From Paulinella micropora (Eukaryota > Cercozoa > Imbricatea > Euglyphida), in contig BJOX01000089.1 of the NCBI GenBank assembly GCA_009731375.1, forward strand, positions 526,785-576,689: a stretch of 49,905 bases of DNA, written 5' to 3'. The notes under the pieces are model-generated. The model did not search any database. It had not been told where the DNA came from and saw only the letters and a program-made list of their open reading frames with translations. Made by a program: the position numbers and the translations under genes. Of this stretch, positions 35,414-46,217 are shown piece after piece (within the stretch, counting starts at the first letter, position 1; every line of letters starts with the position of its first letter).

Positions 35414-35745
35414 CTACTGTTCCGCATTTCCCAAAGCTTTTTTGGACGGCGACCTACTACGCTTTGCCTTTGTCATAGCCGACTGGGCATTCCCTGCTTC
35501 TGTTTCCTTTTCTCCCGAGTTATCAGACACTTGTACGACAGCATAACTAGGCTTCTTTGTTCTTCGTCCCTGCTTTACGCTTGCTTCTTTACTTTTGCCT
35601 TCCCCTCTGGTTCTACCTGATCTTGGCCTCTGCCCCTGCCAGGTTGTGCTTCCTTTCGTCCAGACCAGACAAAGTCTTGAAAATAAGTTCGCGCCAGAAT
35701 TAGGAGATGCGATTGTCCAAGATCTAGTTGCTCACTATAAATTAA
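35414..35745 (-). CDS. Basic C-terminal exon of an unidentified protein
   Basis: A minus-strand frame without ATG, open from about 35745 and ending at TAG 35416-35414. The product is hydrophilic and basic (GRTRGEGKSKEASVKQGRRT, then SRSPSKKA), like a disordered nuclear tail. Another minus-strand segment at about 35747-35872 (FLGEEELVVSVKQLDTWTDK) is also protein-like and could be an upstream exon. It lies downstream of the methyltransferase exon on the same strand, but the latter ends in its own stop. Ends directly at the palindrome array. Confidence 0.4.
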
Positions 35746-36059
35746 TTCATCAAGTAGCCCATATTCGCGGCCTCAGAACGTGCTGGTCTCAGAGCCTTAA
35801 GTTCATGTTTCTTGTCCGTCCACGTATCCAACTGCTTGACTGAAACGACAAGCTCTTCCTCACCCAAAAATTCATCTCGCGCCTCATCTATGTGATTGCT
35901 TTCTTTACCATCATATATTCGAATTCCACACGCAATAACAGCCCTGGGCGCACGCCCTCTAGTCGCAGCACTCCATTAAACTACCACCACACATGCAAGT
36001 ACAATTAGTAGCGCATCTCGGATGCATCACACTTCAAACTTGACATACGAGTAAAACTT

Positions 36060-36755
36060 TTATAATTTCAGTCTTTTCCAACACACCAGAACAAATTGTT
36101 CCGAACCTGAACTACGTGCAAGGGTCAAACGCGGTCTGTATCTATGCAAAGTGAAACCTGCCTGTTCAAGCATCGAAAATGCAAGCTTATGCCCTTGAGG
36201 CCGCTTGCTCTCATCTGCTACCAGGACATATTTGATCTGTGGACATGTGCGTATGAAATGCAACAATACTTCCTTGTGCCCTGCCTGCCAAGCTGTCCAG
36301 AATAGAAACACCACCACGTTGCCGTGCCATCTGTATTTTTTGAAGTAACGCTCCAAATCAACAGTGTTCTGTACTCTAGCTTTCCACCACACCACAGGAT
36401 CTTGTTGAGTCCACAACTCTGTATGTTCACTTTCTTGGCTAACAACACTAGCCTTGCCCAATTTCAACTTCCATTCCCTAGAACAATCGTTTTGCTCCAA
36501 ACCAGTCACGCGTCCATACCCAAAAACCATGGCTGCGAGAAGAACGTTCCCGATTCCACAACCCATGTCCCAAAACATGTAATCTGCCCTTTCGCAATAC
36601 GGTACCGCATTCACTGCTGATAATACTCCTGTCATGCTTAGAGTTCCCCCTATTCCCTTCTCAGCAATGTCTAGGAGGTCGACACTGTTTTTGAATGCAC
36701 CATGAATCGCCAAGACATCAGACACAGCCCAATTTCTTGGGTCAGGTTGTGCCAT
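36060..36755 (-). CDS. DOT1-like class I SAM-dependent methyltransferase
   Basis: A complete 231-residue frame with ATG and TAA. Motif I is DMGCGIGNVLLAA at about residues 63-75, followed by GYGRVTGLEQND, where E87 would contact the ribose of S-adenosylmethionine. The pattern D-x-G-x-G-x-G-N-V plus an acidic end to strand 2 resembles DOT1-type lysine methyltransferases (DxGxGxG then G(I/V)E), though the length is short for a full DOT1 core. Later strands are visible (NVVVFLFW, KYVLVADES). Splice-like signals upstream (GTAAGT at about 36880 and 36921 on the minus strand) suggest it may be the last exon of a longer gene reaching the SAP-like segment. Substrate unknown. Confidence 0.65.
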   Translation of the reverse strand: MAQPDPRNWAVSDVLAIHGAFKNSVDLLDIAEKGIGGTLSMTGVLSAVNAVPYCERADYMFWDMGCGIGNVLLAAMVFGYGRVTGLEQNDCSREWKLKLGKASVVSQESEHTELWTQQDPVVWWKARVQNTVDLERYFKKYRWHGNVVVFLFWTAWQAGHKEVLLHFIRTCPQIKYVLVADESKRPQGHKLAFSMLEQAGFTLHRYRPRLTLARSSGSEQFVLVCWKRLKL

Positions 36756-36920
36756 GAACAGGGGGCATAACGCGTTGCCAGCTCTACACTTTTTCTAATT
36801 TGATTATTGCGTAAAACGTAACACCTGATAAGGAAATCACGTACACTTATCACCTAAAACAACACAAGTCAAACTTACCTTGGGTGCACTGGTTGTAATG
36901 AGCTCATCGCCTCACTTACG

Positions 36921-37663
36921 AGGAGAGCAGCGGCTCGTCGTCATCAGAGCTCGAGGTGTCCATGACAGGCCACTCACAAAGCTCACACATGTCTCCTCCT
37001 TCCTCGTTCAGGAGCAGACCCACGGATCAGGGCCTGGCTGGTTGGTGGTCCCTTGAACTCGACCGCCCCTGCGCTTGGATTGCTGAGCATGCTTTGGATC
37101 AGCTGAATTTCGAACTCGCTTGCGTCCACGTCCACGTCCACTTCCACCAGCTGCCCGACGTGCGCGGCGACGTCCGCGCTGACGGTTGCCTCCGCGTACG
37201 CGACCACGCACGTTGTCAGTTGCGTCACTGATGGTTGCGTCTGAGTCGTTGTGCTCGCCTACAGTAAACATATCGCAGTGAGACACATATTGACTAAACG
37301 CCTCAAAGACACTGCAACAAATACCTTTGTTTTCTTGCTCTGAGTCAGAGGCTGCCTGCTCAGGGAGTGCTTCTGAGTCAGAGGCTGCCTGCTCAGGGGT
37401 GCTGCGGCAGCTGGATCCTCCTCATCCTCCTCCAACCCACAGTCGCAGCTTTGGAAATGGCTCCATGCTGATTCAACCAGCTGCGCCTTCTTGAACGGTT
37501 TGCGCTTGCTGTCTTGTGTTGGAACACCGTGCATCCGTAGCCAGTGCTTGAGATCCTTGACTACCATTGCGCTCGATGCAAATGCTTCCTTGCCTTCGGA
37601 CGATCTCAGCAGGAGTGAAACTTTTCGCCAAGGCTCTGAAACATGTCCTACAAGCGAGGAAAC
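36921..37663 (-). CDS. SAP-like, basic, acidic-tailed protein; exon structure uncertain
   Basis: The segment 37663-37325 encodes PWRKVSLLLRSSEGKEAF and then DLKHWLRMHG...KRKPFKKAQLVE, which looks like a SAP-type DNA-binding helix pair, followed by a duplicated LSRQPLTQ motif. A likely 66-bp intron (GTATTTG...TTTACTGTAG, about 37324-37259) follows. Downstream one frame is strikingly basic (GRVRGGNRQRGRRRARR and GRGRGRKR, AT-hook-like) and another encodes CELCEW with SSSDDDEPLLSS before GTAAGT at 36921. I cannot fix which frame is used. It is probably part of one nuclear protein with the methyltransferase downstream. Confidence 0.4.
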
Positions 37664-37917
37664 GTTTTCCCATCATTTCTGAAGTGTTTAGAAAAATATA
37701 ATATTTGTCATTGAAAATTTCGGAAAAAGCAACTCCCCCTAGTTGGCCGAATGGTTTGTTCTATCACAACCTGTCACCTCACACCTCCAGGGCGGCAGCC
37801 TTTTTACCAATTAATGTTGTTGACATCGCCTACCACCAGGTAGGCATGCAAACAACTTTGCGGACTAGTGTACATGTGCACATCGATTGTAAAAAAAAAG
37901 GCCAAGGAATACCTTAA

Positions 37918-38015
37918 AAAACCAAGGTATGCCTTAAACAGTCAAGGTATACCTTGAAAAGTCAGGGTATACCTTGAAAAGTCAGGGTATACCTTGAAAA
38001 GTCAGGGTATGCATT
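37918..38015. repeat. Palindrome-family cluster
   Basis: Five to six copies or near copies (AAGGTATGCCTT, AAGGTATACCTTG, AGGGTATACCTTG) at about 22-bp spacing. Confidence 0.9.
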
Positions 38016-38223
38016 GAACTTTGCTGAGGAGAGAGAGACACAGAGGTATACATTTTTTTTAATGGGATTGTAACAGTTCCAAACCAGGTATCCTACTTCC
38101 TGTCCGATATTCCGCATCCACTGTAAGCACTCCTTGCCGTAGTGAATGATTATGCATTGACTGAAAAAAATGTTTTCGATAGACTGAATTAAAACACGAG
38201 CTCCATCATTCTCTATTGCTGCT

Positions 38224-38627
38224 TCACAATTGGGCCGCCCCACCCTCCCGGTACAGAGCTTCATGTAGAACTTCATGACTCTTGTTGCGAGCAGCTAAGA
38301 GTCTCCCCCTCACTTTGTCAGTGAACACTAATTTTCTTCCCTTGCCCACTTCTATGGCTCGTGCGTACTTTTGTTCCTCCGGACAAACCGAGTCGCTCTT
38401 TACATACTCACCCCCATAGGCCATGATGACGGTCCTAGGGCAGCGGATCCAGTGGCACAGTCTGCCCATCCGCTTGGAAATCTTGGGGACCGCCACAACG
38501 TAAAAACCCCTCCCGTCCTGGATGTCGACCAGGGACAAAAATCCCGCATCGAAACCCACGGCGCAACGCACCCTTTTTTCTTCCTGCGCTTCGTGAGCTT
38601 TCTCATACTCTATTGAAATTTTGGTGG
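38224..38627 (-). CDS. Unidentified exon, compact globular-looking protein
   Basis: A minus-strand frame beginning after a good acceptor (TTATTAGCTGCAG|CC at 38628/38627) and ending at a stop at 38224. It encodes RVRCAVGFDAGFLSLVDIQD, then YVVAVPKISKRMGRLCHWIR and a C-terminal part with alternating strand and helix character. The VGFDAGF start resembles the first strand of RNase H-like folds (including transposases), but I see no second and third catalytic residues, so this is only a guess. No upstream exon was located. Confidence 0.45.
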
Positions 38628-38639
38628 CTGCAGCTAATA

Positions 38640-39010
38640 AAGCCTAGCAACAACCCCCCCCCCCCCAAGTACATCAATCGATAACTATATTAATAAACAC
38701 ACACCATACACACACACCATACTCATTCTGGTGACTATGATTGATTAGTATTAGTAATATGTATAATTTACAATATAAAAAATGTCCTCAGAAGGGGATT
38801 CTCACCAATTGTGTTTGGTGACTGCCCAACTGGACGGGCAGCACCCAGACAAATTGAAAGCTTGGTTGTGACCGGCATCCTGACCAACTAGGAAGGCCTG
38901 GGCAACACGGGGCACCTTGTACATGCATCTATCCGACTATGTGCGACCCGAAAAACCGGGCCTTGCCCATGAAGTCGGCGGTGTAACAAGATGGAATCCT
39001 TCGGACCAGC
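38640..39010. other. Non-coding; no gene recognised
   Basis: C-rich run at 38657-38666, CACA-rich stretch, then unique sequence with no clear open frame. Confidence 0.45.
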
Positions 39011-39019
39011 TCCAACTCT

Positions 39020-39020
<1 letters not shown>

Positions 39021-39061
<41 letters not shown>

Positions 39062-39070
39062 ATCTCTCTC
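39021..39070. repeat. (CT)n array
   Basis: About 25 CT dinucleotides with ATCT interruptions, directly before a palindrome cluster. Confidence 0.95.
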
Positions 39071-39076
39071 AGAACA

Positions 39077-39243
39077 GCTAAGGTATACCTTCAAAAGGCA
39101 AGGTATACCTTCAAAAGGCAAGGTATACCTTATCGACTTGCAAGCTATACCTTAAACAGCCAAAGTATACCTTGAAAAGCCAAGGTATACCTTATCAAAA
39201 GGCAAGGTATTTCTTAAGCAGCCAAGGCATACCTTGAAAAGTC
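39077..39243. repeat. Palindrome-family cluster
   Basis: Eight or nine copies or near copies of AAGGTATACCTT, several joined by CAAAAGG, immediately followed by a (CT)n array at 39245-39297. Confidence 0.92.
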
Positions 39244-39299
<56 letters not shown>

Positions 39300-39927
39300 G
39301 TAGCAAAGCCTGAGGGAAGAAAAGACTGTACCTCCGAGACGACGACGAAATCTCACAAAACGGTTGCTTTGTCCGCAAGTCCTGCAGCACTGCCTTTGAT
39401 GCTTCGAGAGAGAGAGAGAGAGAGAGAGAGATCGAGAGGGAGGGAGGGAGAGAGAGAGAGAGAGAGAGAGGGACATTGAGATATATCTTGAGAGAAGGAA
39501 AGAAGAGAGAGAGCGCAAGCAATAAATTAAGACATAGAGTATCTTTAGAGAAAGAAAGAAAAGAAAGAGAGAAATGAGAGAAATGAGAGAGAGAAAGAGA
39601 GAGAGAGAGATTCAGAGAAATGAGAGAGAGAGAGAGAGAGGAAAAAGCAACAGAGAGACGGACGAAAAAAGATGCAGAGAAAAGTTTATACATATATATA
39701 TACAGTAAATATAAATGATGCATAGAACAATATACATCAAAAGATGTCCATCCCTACGTCTGCAAAGTCGTTCTGAAAGCACGTAGTTTTGCAATGGGTA
39801 CACCAACCATCACAAAGACTAGGGCCCGTACTTGATCAATGCCACGTAGGACAAGCACTCAAGCATACGTTGTCGTGAGATGGAGAGAGAAAGAGAGAGG
39901 GAGAGAGAGAGAGAGAGAGACAGACAG

Positions 39928-39966
<39 letters not shown>

Positions 39967-40005
39967 GAGAGGGAGGGAGAGGGAGGGAGAGAGAGATCTG
40001 TGATT

Positions 40006-40057
40006 CAAGGTATACCTTGGTAGGGCAAGGCATAGCTTGGTAAGGCAAGGTATACCT
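40006..40057. repeat. Palindrome triplet A
   Basis: Three units (two exact, one with CATAGC) joined by GGTAGGG and GGTAAGG, flanked by ATTCA on both sides and then by (GA)n. Confidence 0.9.
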
Positions 40058-40068
40058 TGATTCAAAGA

Positions 40069-40109
<41 letters not shown>

Positions 40110-40173
40110 TAAGACATATCTTGAAAGAAGGAAAGAAAAGAAAGAGAGAAATGAGAGAGAGATTGAGAGAAAT

Positions 40174-40204
<31 letters not shown>

Positions 40205-40257
40205 GAAAAATCAACAGAGAGACGGAGAGAAAGAGATGCAGAGAAAAGTGTATACAT

Positions 40258-40581
40258 ATATATAATATATACAGTACATATAAATGATGCATCATGTAGT
40301 AAGTAGAAAAAGTAAAACGTGCAAGCAAATAAAAAGCCAACCCTCTCATATGCGTTTATCGCAAAACCGTAGAACAAACCTTTGTTCATACGCCTTCTAC
40401 GTCACGGAGGTAACTCGGGACATGTACCAGCAATATACATCAAAAGATGTCCATTCCTACGTCTGCAAAGTCGTTCTGAAAACACGTAGTTTTGCAATGG
40501 GTACACCAACCATCACAAAGACTAGGGCCCGTACTTGATCAATGCCACGTATGACAAGCACTCAAGCATACGTTGTCGTGA

Positions 40582-40627
<46 letters not shown>

Positions 40628-40746
40628 GAGAGAGAGATCGAGAGGGAGGGAGAGAGGTAGAGAGAGAGATCTGTGATTCAAGGTATATCTTGGTAGGGCA
40701 AGGTATAGCTTGGTAAGGCAAGGTATACCTTGATTCAAAGAGGGAA

Positions 40747-40790
<44 letters not shown>

Positions 40791-40930
40791 TGAGACATAT
40801 TTTGAAAAAAGGAAAGAAAAGAAAGAGAGAAATGATAGAGAAAGAGAGATTGAGAGAAATGAGAGAGAGAGAGAGAGGAAAAAGCAACAGAGAGACGGAG
40901 AGAAAGAGATGCAGAGAAAAGTTTGTGCAT
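40258..40930. repeat. 673-bp unit, copy 1 (complete)
   Basis: Starts near TATATAATATATACAGTACA and runs through unique sequence into (GA)n, palindrome triplet B (40677-40735) and more (GA)n. The next copy begins 673 bp later. It contains an 84-codon frame (40284-40538) with stop TGA that is also open in copy 2. A diverged partial copy precedes it (about 39675-39890) and a more diverged one follows (about 42745-43050). Confidence 0.9.
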
Positions 40931-41222
40931 ATATATAATATATACAGTACATATAAATGATGCATCATGTAGTAAGTAGAAAAAGTAAAACGTGCAAGCA
41001 AATTAAAAGCCAACCCTCTCATATGCGTTTATCGCAAAACCGTAGAACAAACATTTGTGCATACGCCTTCTACGTCACGGAGGTAACTCGGGACATGTAC
41101 CAGCAATATACATCAAAAGATTTTCATTCCTACGTCTGCAAAGTCGTTCTGAAAGCACGTAGTTTTGCAATGGGTACACCAACCATCACAAAGACTAGGG
41201 CCCGTACTTAATCAATCCCACG

Positions 41223-41299
<77 letters not shown>

Positions 41300-41397
41300 G
41301 AAAGGGAGGGAGAGAGGTAGAGAGAGATCTGTGATTCAAGGTATACCTTGGTAGGGCAAGGTATACCTTGGTAAGGCAAGGTATACCTTGATTCAGA

Positions 41398-41400
<3 letters not shown>
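40931..41400. repeat. 673-bp unit, copy 2 (shortened)
   Basis: Near-identical to copy 1 through the CCACGTA near 41222, then joins (GA)n about 50 bp early, and ends with palindrome triplet C at 41336-41396, in which all three units are exact. The 84-codon frame (40957-41211) is conserved with few substitutions. Confidence 0.9.
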
Positions 41401-41444
<44 letters not shown>

Positions 41445-41525
41445 AGACATATCTTGAAAGAAGGAAAGAAAAGAAAGAGAGAAATGAGAGAGAGAGATTG
41501 AGAGAGAGAGAGAGGGAGAGAGATC

Positions 41526-41563
<38 letters not shown>

Positions 41564-41670
41564 GAGAGTGAGAGAGTGAGAGAGAGTGTGAGAGAGAGAG
41601 AGAGCAAGCAATAAATTAAGACAGAGTGTCTTGAGAGAATGAAAGAAAAGAAAGAGAGATCGAGAGCGAG

Positions 41671-41741
<71 letters not shown>

Positions 41742-41943
41742 AGAAAAAGCAACAGAGAGACGGAGAGAAAGAGATGCAGAGAAAAGTACCTCGCTATCAT
41801 CATCTCCTTGAGGTCCAAGGTATGTTCTATGCACTCCATCTCCTCTTGGTTTCTCGGCGGGAAATCGCCCTTGAGATTATCCTACCACACAGCATAAGAA
41901 GAAATAGACATGCAAGGACTTAGCCTTTCAATGTTTGACTTAC

Positions 41944-42121
41944 ATATCCAAGGTATACCTTAAGGTATACCTTAGGTATACCTTACGGTATGCCTTAAGG
42001 TATACCTTGAAATAGTCAAGGTATACCTTGAACTAGTCAAGGTATACCTTGCAATATCAAAGTATATCATGATTTTCCAAAGTATACCTTGAAATATCAA
42101 GGTGACGTACATAGAAAGATA
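41944..42121. repeat. Palindrome cluster ending in the 40-bp inverted match
   Basis: About nine copies or near copies, the first four overlapping or nearly so (AAGGTATACCTTA repeated). The last 40 bp (42082-42121) are the exact reverse complement of 35201-35240. Confidence 0.93.
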
Positions 42122-42474
42122 TAATGTTTTTTTGAAATTTTGACATGCGCCCCGAGGGAGCTCGCAACTTCCGACACGAGACTTCAATAGATCTCATCCA
42201 GATGTGTCGAATCCAAAAACAAATTTCGAAAAAGAGCTGAGTTTACAACAGCAAGGATTTTTTGATATTTTTTACGAAGGTATACCTTGAAATATCAAGG
42301 TGAGTAAAAAATTTCAAAAAATCCTTGCAGGTGTAAACCTTGTTCCTTTTCGATTTTTTTTTTTTTTGCATTCGACGCGTGTGGATGAGCTCTCTTGAAT
42401 TTTCTTGTCGGAAGTTGCGAGCATCCTCAGGGCGCATGTCAAAATTTCAAAAAACATTATATCTTTCTATGTAC
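42107..42474. repeat. Foldback element: about 170-bp inverted arms with palindrome loop
   Basis: Arm 42107-42275 and arm 42304-42474 are imperfect reverse complements. Shared blocks include GTACATAGAAAGATATAATG, GAAATTTTGACATGCGCCC, CTCGCAACTTCCGACA and GCAAGGATTTTTTGA. The 28-bp loop holds the AAGGTATACCTTG palindrome. Terminal inverted repeats with almost no internal sequence are typical of foldback or MITE-like elements. No target duplication identified. Confidence 0.85.
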
Positions 42475-42482
42475 GCAGTCAG

Positions 42483-42519
42483 GGATATCTCTCTCTTTCT
42501 CTCTCTCTCTCTCTCTGTC

Positions 42520-42550
<31 letters not shown>

Positions 42551-42705
42551 AAGAGAGAGAGAGCAAGCAATAAATTAAGACAGAGGTCTTGAGAGAAGGA
42601 AAGAAAAGAAAGAGAGATCGAGAGAGAGAGAGAGAGATAGAGAAAGAGATAGAGAGAGAAAGAGAGAAAGAGAGAAAGAGAGAAAGAGAGAAAGAGAGAG
42701 AGAAA
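42483..42705. repeat. (CT)n/(GT)n then (GA)n arrays
   Basis: CT array, short GT array at about 42519-42537, then GA-rich sequence resembling the block at 39.4-41.7 kb. Confidence 0.92.
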
Positions 42706-42744
42706 AACAACAGAGAGACTGAGAGAAAGAGATACAGAGAAAAA

Positions 42745-43050
42745 TTTATATATATATGTAAGTTATAAAGTAGATATAAATGATGCATAATGTAGTAAAT
42801 AAAAAAAGTAAACGTGCAAGCAAATAAAAAGCATCCATCTCATTTATCTCACCACAACAGTAGACTAACAACCCTTTGTGCATACGCCTTCCATGTCACT
42901 GATTGAACTCGGGACATGTATAAGAATATATATCAAAAGATGTTTATTCCTACGTCTGCAAAGTAGTTCCGAGCATGTAGTTTTGCAATAGGTACACTAA
43001 CTATCAAAGACTAGGGCTAGTACTTGATCAATACCACGTTAGACAGGCAC
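42745..43050. repeat. 673-bp unit, diverged copy
   Basis: Matches copies 1 and 2 with many substitutions (AATGATGCATAATGTAGTAA, CCTACGTCTGCAAAGTAG, GTACTTGATCAATACCACG). Confidence 0.85.
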
Positions 43051-43224
43051 TCTTAAGCTTGACAGAAAAGATTAAAAAGGCGGGGGAAAATCAAACAAAT
43101 GCTTTTTTGAACCCCCCACCAAAGGTAAAAATACTAAATTTTGTTTTGGCACACTTCCTGACTACTTTTCCTGATTTCTTATCGAGGGCGCGTTTTTTTC
43201 CTGATTTCTTATCGCGGGCCGAAC

Positions 43225-43440
43225 GTACCATTGAAACTTTCAAGGTATAAATTTTTTACCTTGAAACACGGAAAATTTTTTTTTCATTGTTTCATGGTAT
43301 AGAAATCAATACCTTGAGGCTTTTATCAATTTCAATATATAGAAATCACTACCTTGAGGCTGTTCAAGGTAAAGAAATCAATACCTTGAGGCTTTTCAAG
43401 GTATATCTTGACCGTTTCAGGGTAAAGCTTGAATAAACGG
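43225..43440. repeat. Degenerate palindrome family and 46-bp-like repeats
   Basis: TTTCAAGGTA...TACCTTGAAA hairpin near 43235-43265, then repeated AGAAATCAATACCTTGAGGC words alternating with TTCAAGGTA. They look like decayed members of the same family. Confidence 0.75.
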
Positions 43441-44143
<703 letters not shown>

Positions 44144-44210
44144 ATTTTTTTTTTAACGTCGATGTTCTCTGACCTTCCCGGACGTGCAGGATGAAAGATT
44201 CACACTTACT

Positions 44211-45640
44211 AATTGTATTGTATTGTATTGTATTGTATTGTATTTATTGTATTGTATTGTATTGTATTGTATTGTATTGCATTGTATTGTATTGTATTGT
44301 ATTGTATTGTATTGTATTGCATTGCATTGTATTGTATTGTATTGTATTGTATTTTATTGTCTTGTTTTGTATTGTTTTGTATTGTTTTGTATTGTATTGT
44401 ATTGTATTGTATTGCATTGCATTGCATTGCGTTGTATTGCGTTGCGTTGCGTTGCGTTGCGTTGCGTTGTATTGCATTGCATTGCATGGCATTGAATTGC
44501 ATGGCTTAGCATGGCATGGCATGGTATTGCATGGCATTGTATTGTATTGTATTGTATTGTATTGTATTGTATTGTATTGCATTGGATTGTCTTGCATTGA
44601 ATTGTCTTGCATTGCATTGTCTTGCATTGCATTGCATTGCATTGTACTGTACTGTACTGTACTGTATCTGTACTGTATCTGTACTGTACTGTACTGAACT
44701 GTACTGTACTGCACTGCACTGCACTGCACTGTACTGCACTGTATCTGTCTGTATCTGTTCTGTATCTGTATCTGTATCTGTATCTGTATCTGTATCTGTA
44801 TCTGTATCTGCATCTGCATCTGCATCTGCATCTGCATCTGTATCTGCATCTGTATCTGTATCTGTATCTGTATCTGTATCTGTATCTGTATCTGTATATC
44901 TGTATCTGTATATCTGTATCTGTATATCTGTATCTGTATCTGTATCTGTATCTGTATCTGTATCTGTATCTGTATCTATCTGTATCTGTATCTGTATCTA
45001 TCTGTATCTGTATCTGTATCTGTATCTGTATCTGTGTCTGTGTCTGTGTATCTGTGTCTGTGTATCTGTATCTGTGTATCTGTATCTGTATCTGTATCTG
45101 TATCTGTATCTGCATATCTGTATCTGCATATCTGTATCTGTATATCTGTATCTGTATATCTGTATCTGTATATCTGTATATCTGTATCTGTATATCTGTA
45201 TCTGTATATCTGTATCTGTATATCTGTATCTGTATATCTGTATCTGTATATCTGTATCTGTATATCTGTATCTGTATATCTGTATCTGTATATCTGTATC
45301 TGTATATCTGTATCTGTATATCTGTATCTGTATACCTGTATCTGTATACCTGTATCTGTATACCTGTATCTGTATACCTGTATCTGTATACCTGTATCTG
45401 TATACCTGTATCTGTATACCTGTATCTGTATACCTGTATCTGTACACCTGTACCTGTACCTGTACCTGTACACTTGTACACCTGTACACTTGTACACCTG
45501 TACACTTGTACACCTGTACACCTGTACCGTTACCGTTACCGTTACCGTTACCGTACCGTACCGTACCGTACTGTACTGCACTGCACTGTACTGTACTGTA
45601 CTGTACTGTACTGTATTGTATTGTATGTATTGTTTTGTAT
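44211..45640. repeat. Stepwise-changing satellite (ATTGT to ATCTGT to ACCGT to ATTGT)
   Basis: Unit order: ATTGT, ATTGC, GTTGC, ATGGC, ATTGT, ACTGT, TGTATC (with TGCATC, TGTGTC), TGTATATC-TGTATC composites, TGTATACC, TGTACC, TGTACACC/TGTACACT, ACCGTT, ACCGT, ACTGT, ATTGT. Neighbouring blocks differ by one base or one insertion. Long open frames in all registers and on both strands are artefacts of units whose length keeps stops out of frame. Confidence 0.97.
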
Positions 45641-45649
45641 TGTATTGTA

Positions 45650-45742
45650 CGCATAGGCATAGCACAGCATAGCATAGCATAGCATAGCATCACATAGCAT
45701 AGCAGAGCAAAGCATAACATAGCATAACATAGCATAGGCACA
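45650..45742. repeat. (AGCAT)n array
   Basis: CATAG-type pentamers with CACAG, CAGAG and CAAAG variants. Confidence 0.93.
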
Positions 45743-45773
45743 TAGACTGGGTTGGTGATTTGACAAGCGCGGC

Positions 45774-46108
45774 ATGCAGACTGCTGGCAGCGAAGCCTCA
45801 CCACGACAAAAAACGGTTCATTGCTATCTTACGTTGACGTTATGTTATGTTATGTTATGTTATGTCATGTTATGCTATGTTATGCTATGTTATGTTATGT
45901 TATGTTATGCCATGCCATGTCATGTTATGTTATGTCATGTTACAGCAAATGTATGATTGCTGGCAGCGAAGCCTCATCACGACAAGCAACGGGTTTCATG
46001 CTCTGTCATGTTCTGTTATGATGTGATATGTTGGGATATGTTAGATGACAGCAAATGCATGAAAATGTGTGACTGCTGGCAGTGAAGCTTCCCCAAGATA
46101 TGACACGA
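45774..46108. repeat. Three copies of a roughly 40-bp unique island between TTATG arrays
   Basis: Islands at about 45777-45813, 45953-45990 and 46070-46107 share GCTGGCAGCGAAGCCTCA and CACGACA with some changes. They are separated by ATGTT-type pentamers. One frame reads AGSEASPRQ, AGSEASSRQ and AGSEASPRY, so repeated exons are possible, but donor sites are not convincing. Confidence 0.75.
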
Positions 46109-46116
46109 TTTTATGT

Positions 46117-46117
<1 letters not shown>

Positions 46118-46164
<47 letters not shown>

Positions 46165-46217
46165 CACTACTACTACCACTACTACTACCACTACTACTAC
46201 CACTACTACCACTACTA

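Larger units (their letters stand above)
39403..41750. repeat. (GA)n-dominated block with embedded 673-bp units and palindromes
   Basis: Long GA arrays with AAGAAAG, GAGAAATGAGAGA and GAGAGGGAGGGA variants. It encloses the repeated unit (next entries) and three short palindrome triplets. Open frames on either strand here are low-complexity products of the repeat. Confidence 0.95.

Noticed and set aside
39195-41850. Ser/Leu-rich or Arg/Glu-rich open frames
   Set aside because: Translations of (CT)n and (GA)n arrays.
44213-45804. Long open frames on both strands (up to about 390 codons)
   Set aside because: They consist only of CIVLY, ISVSV, YRYTD-type repeats produced by the satellite.
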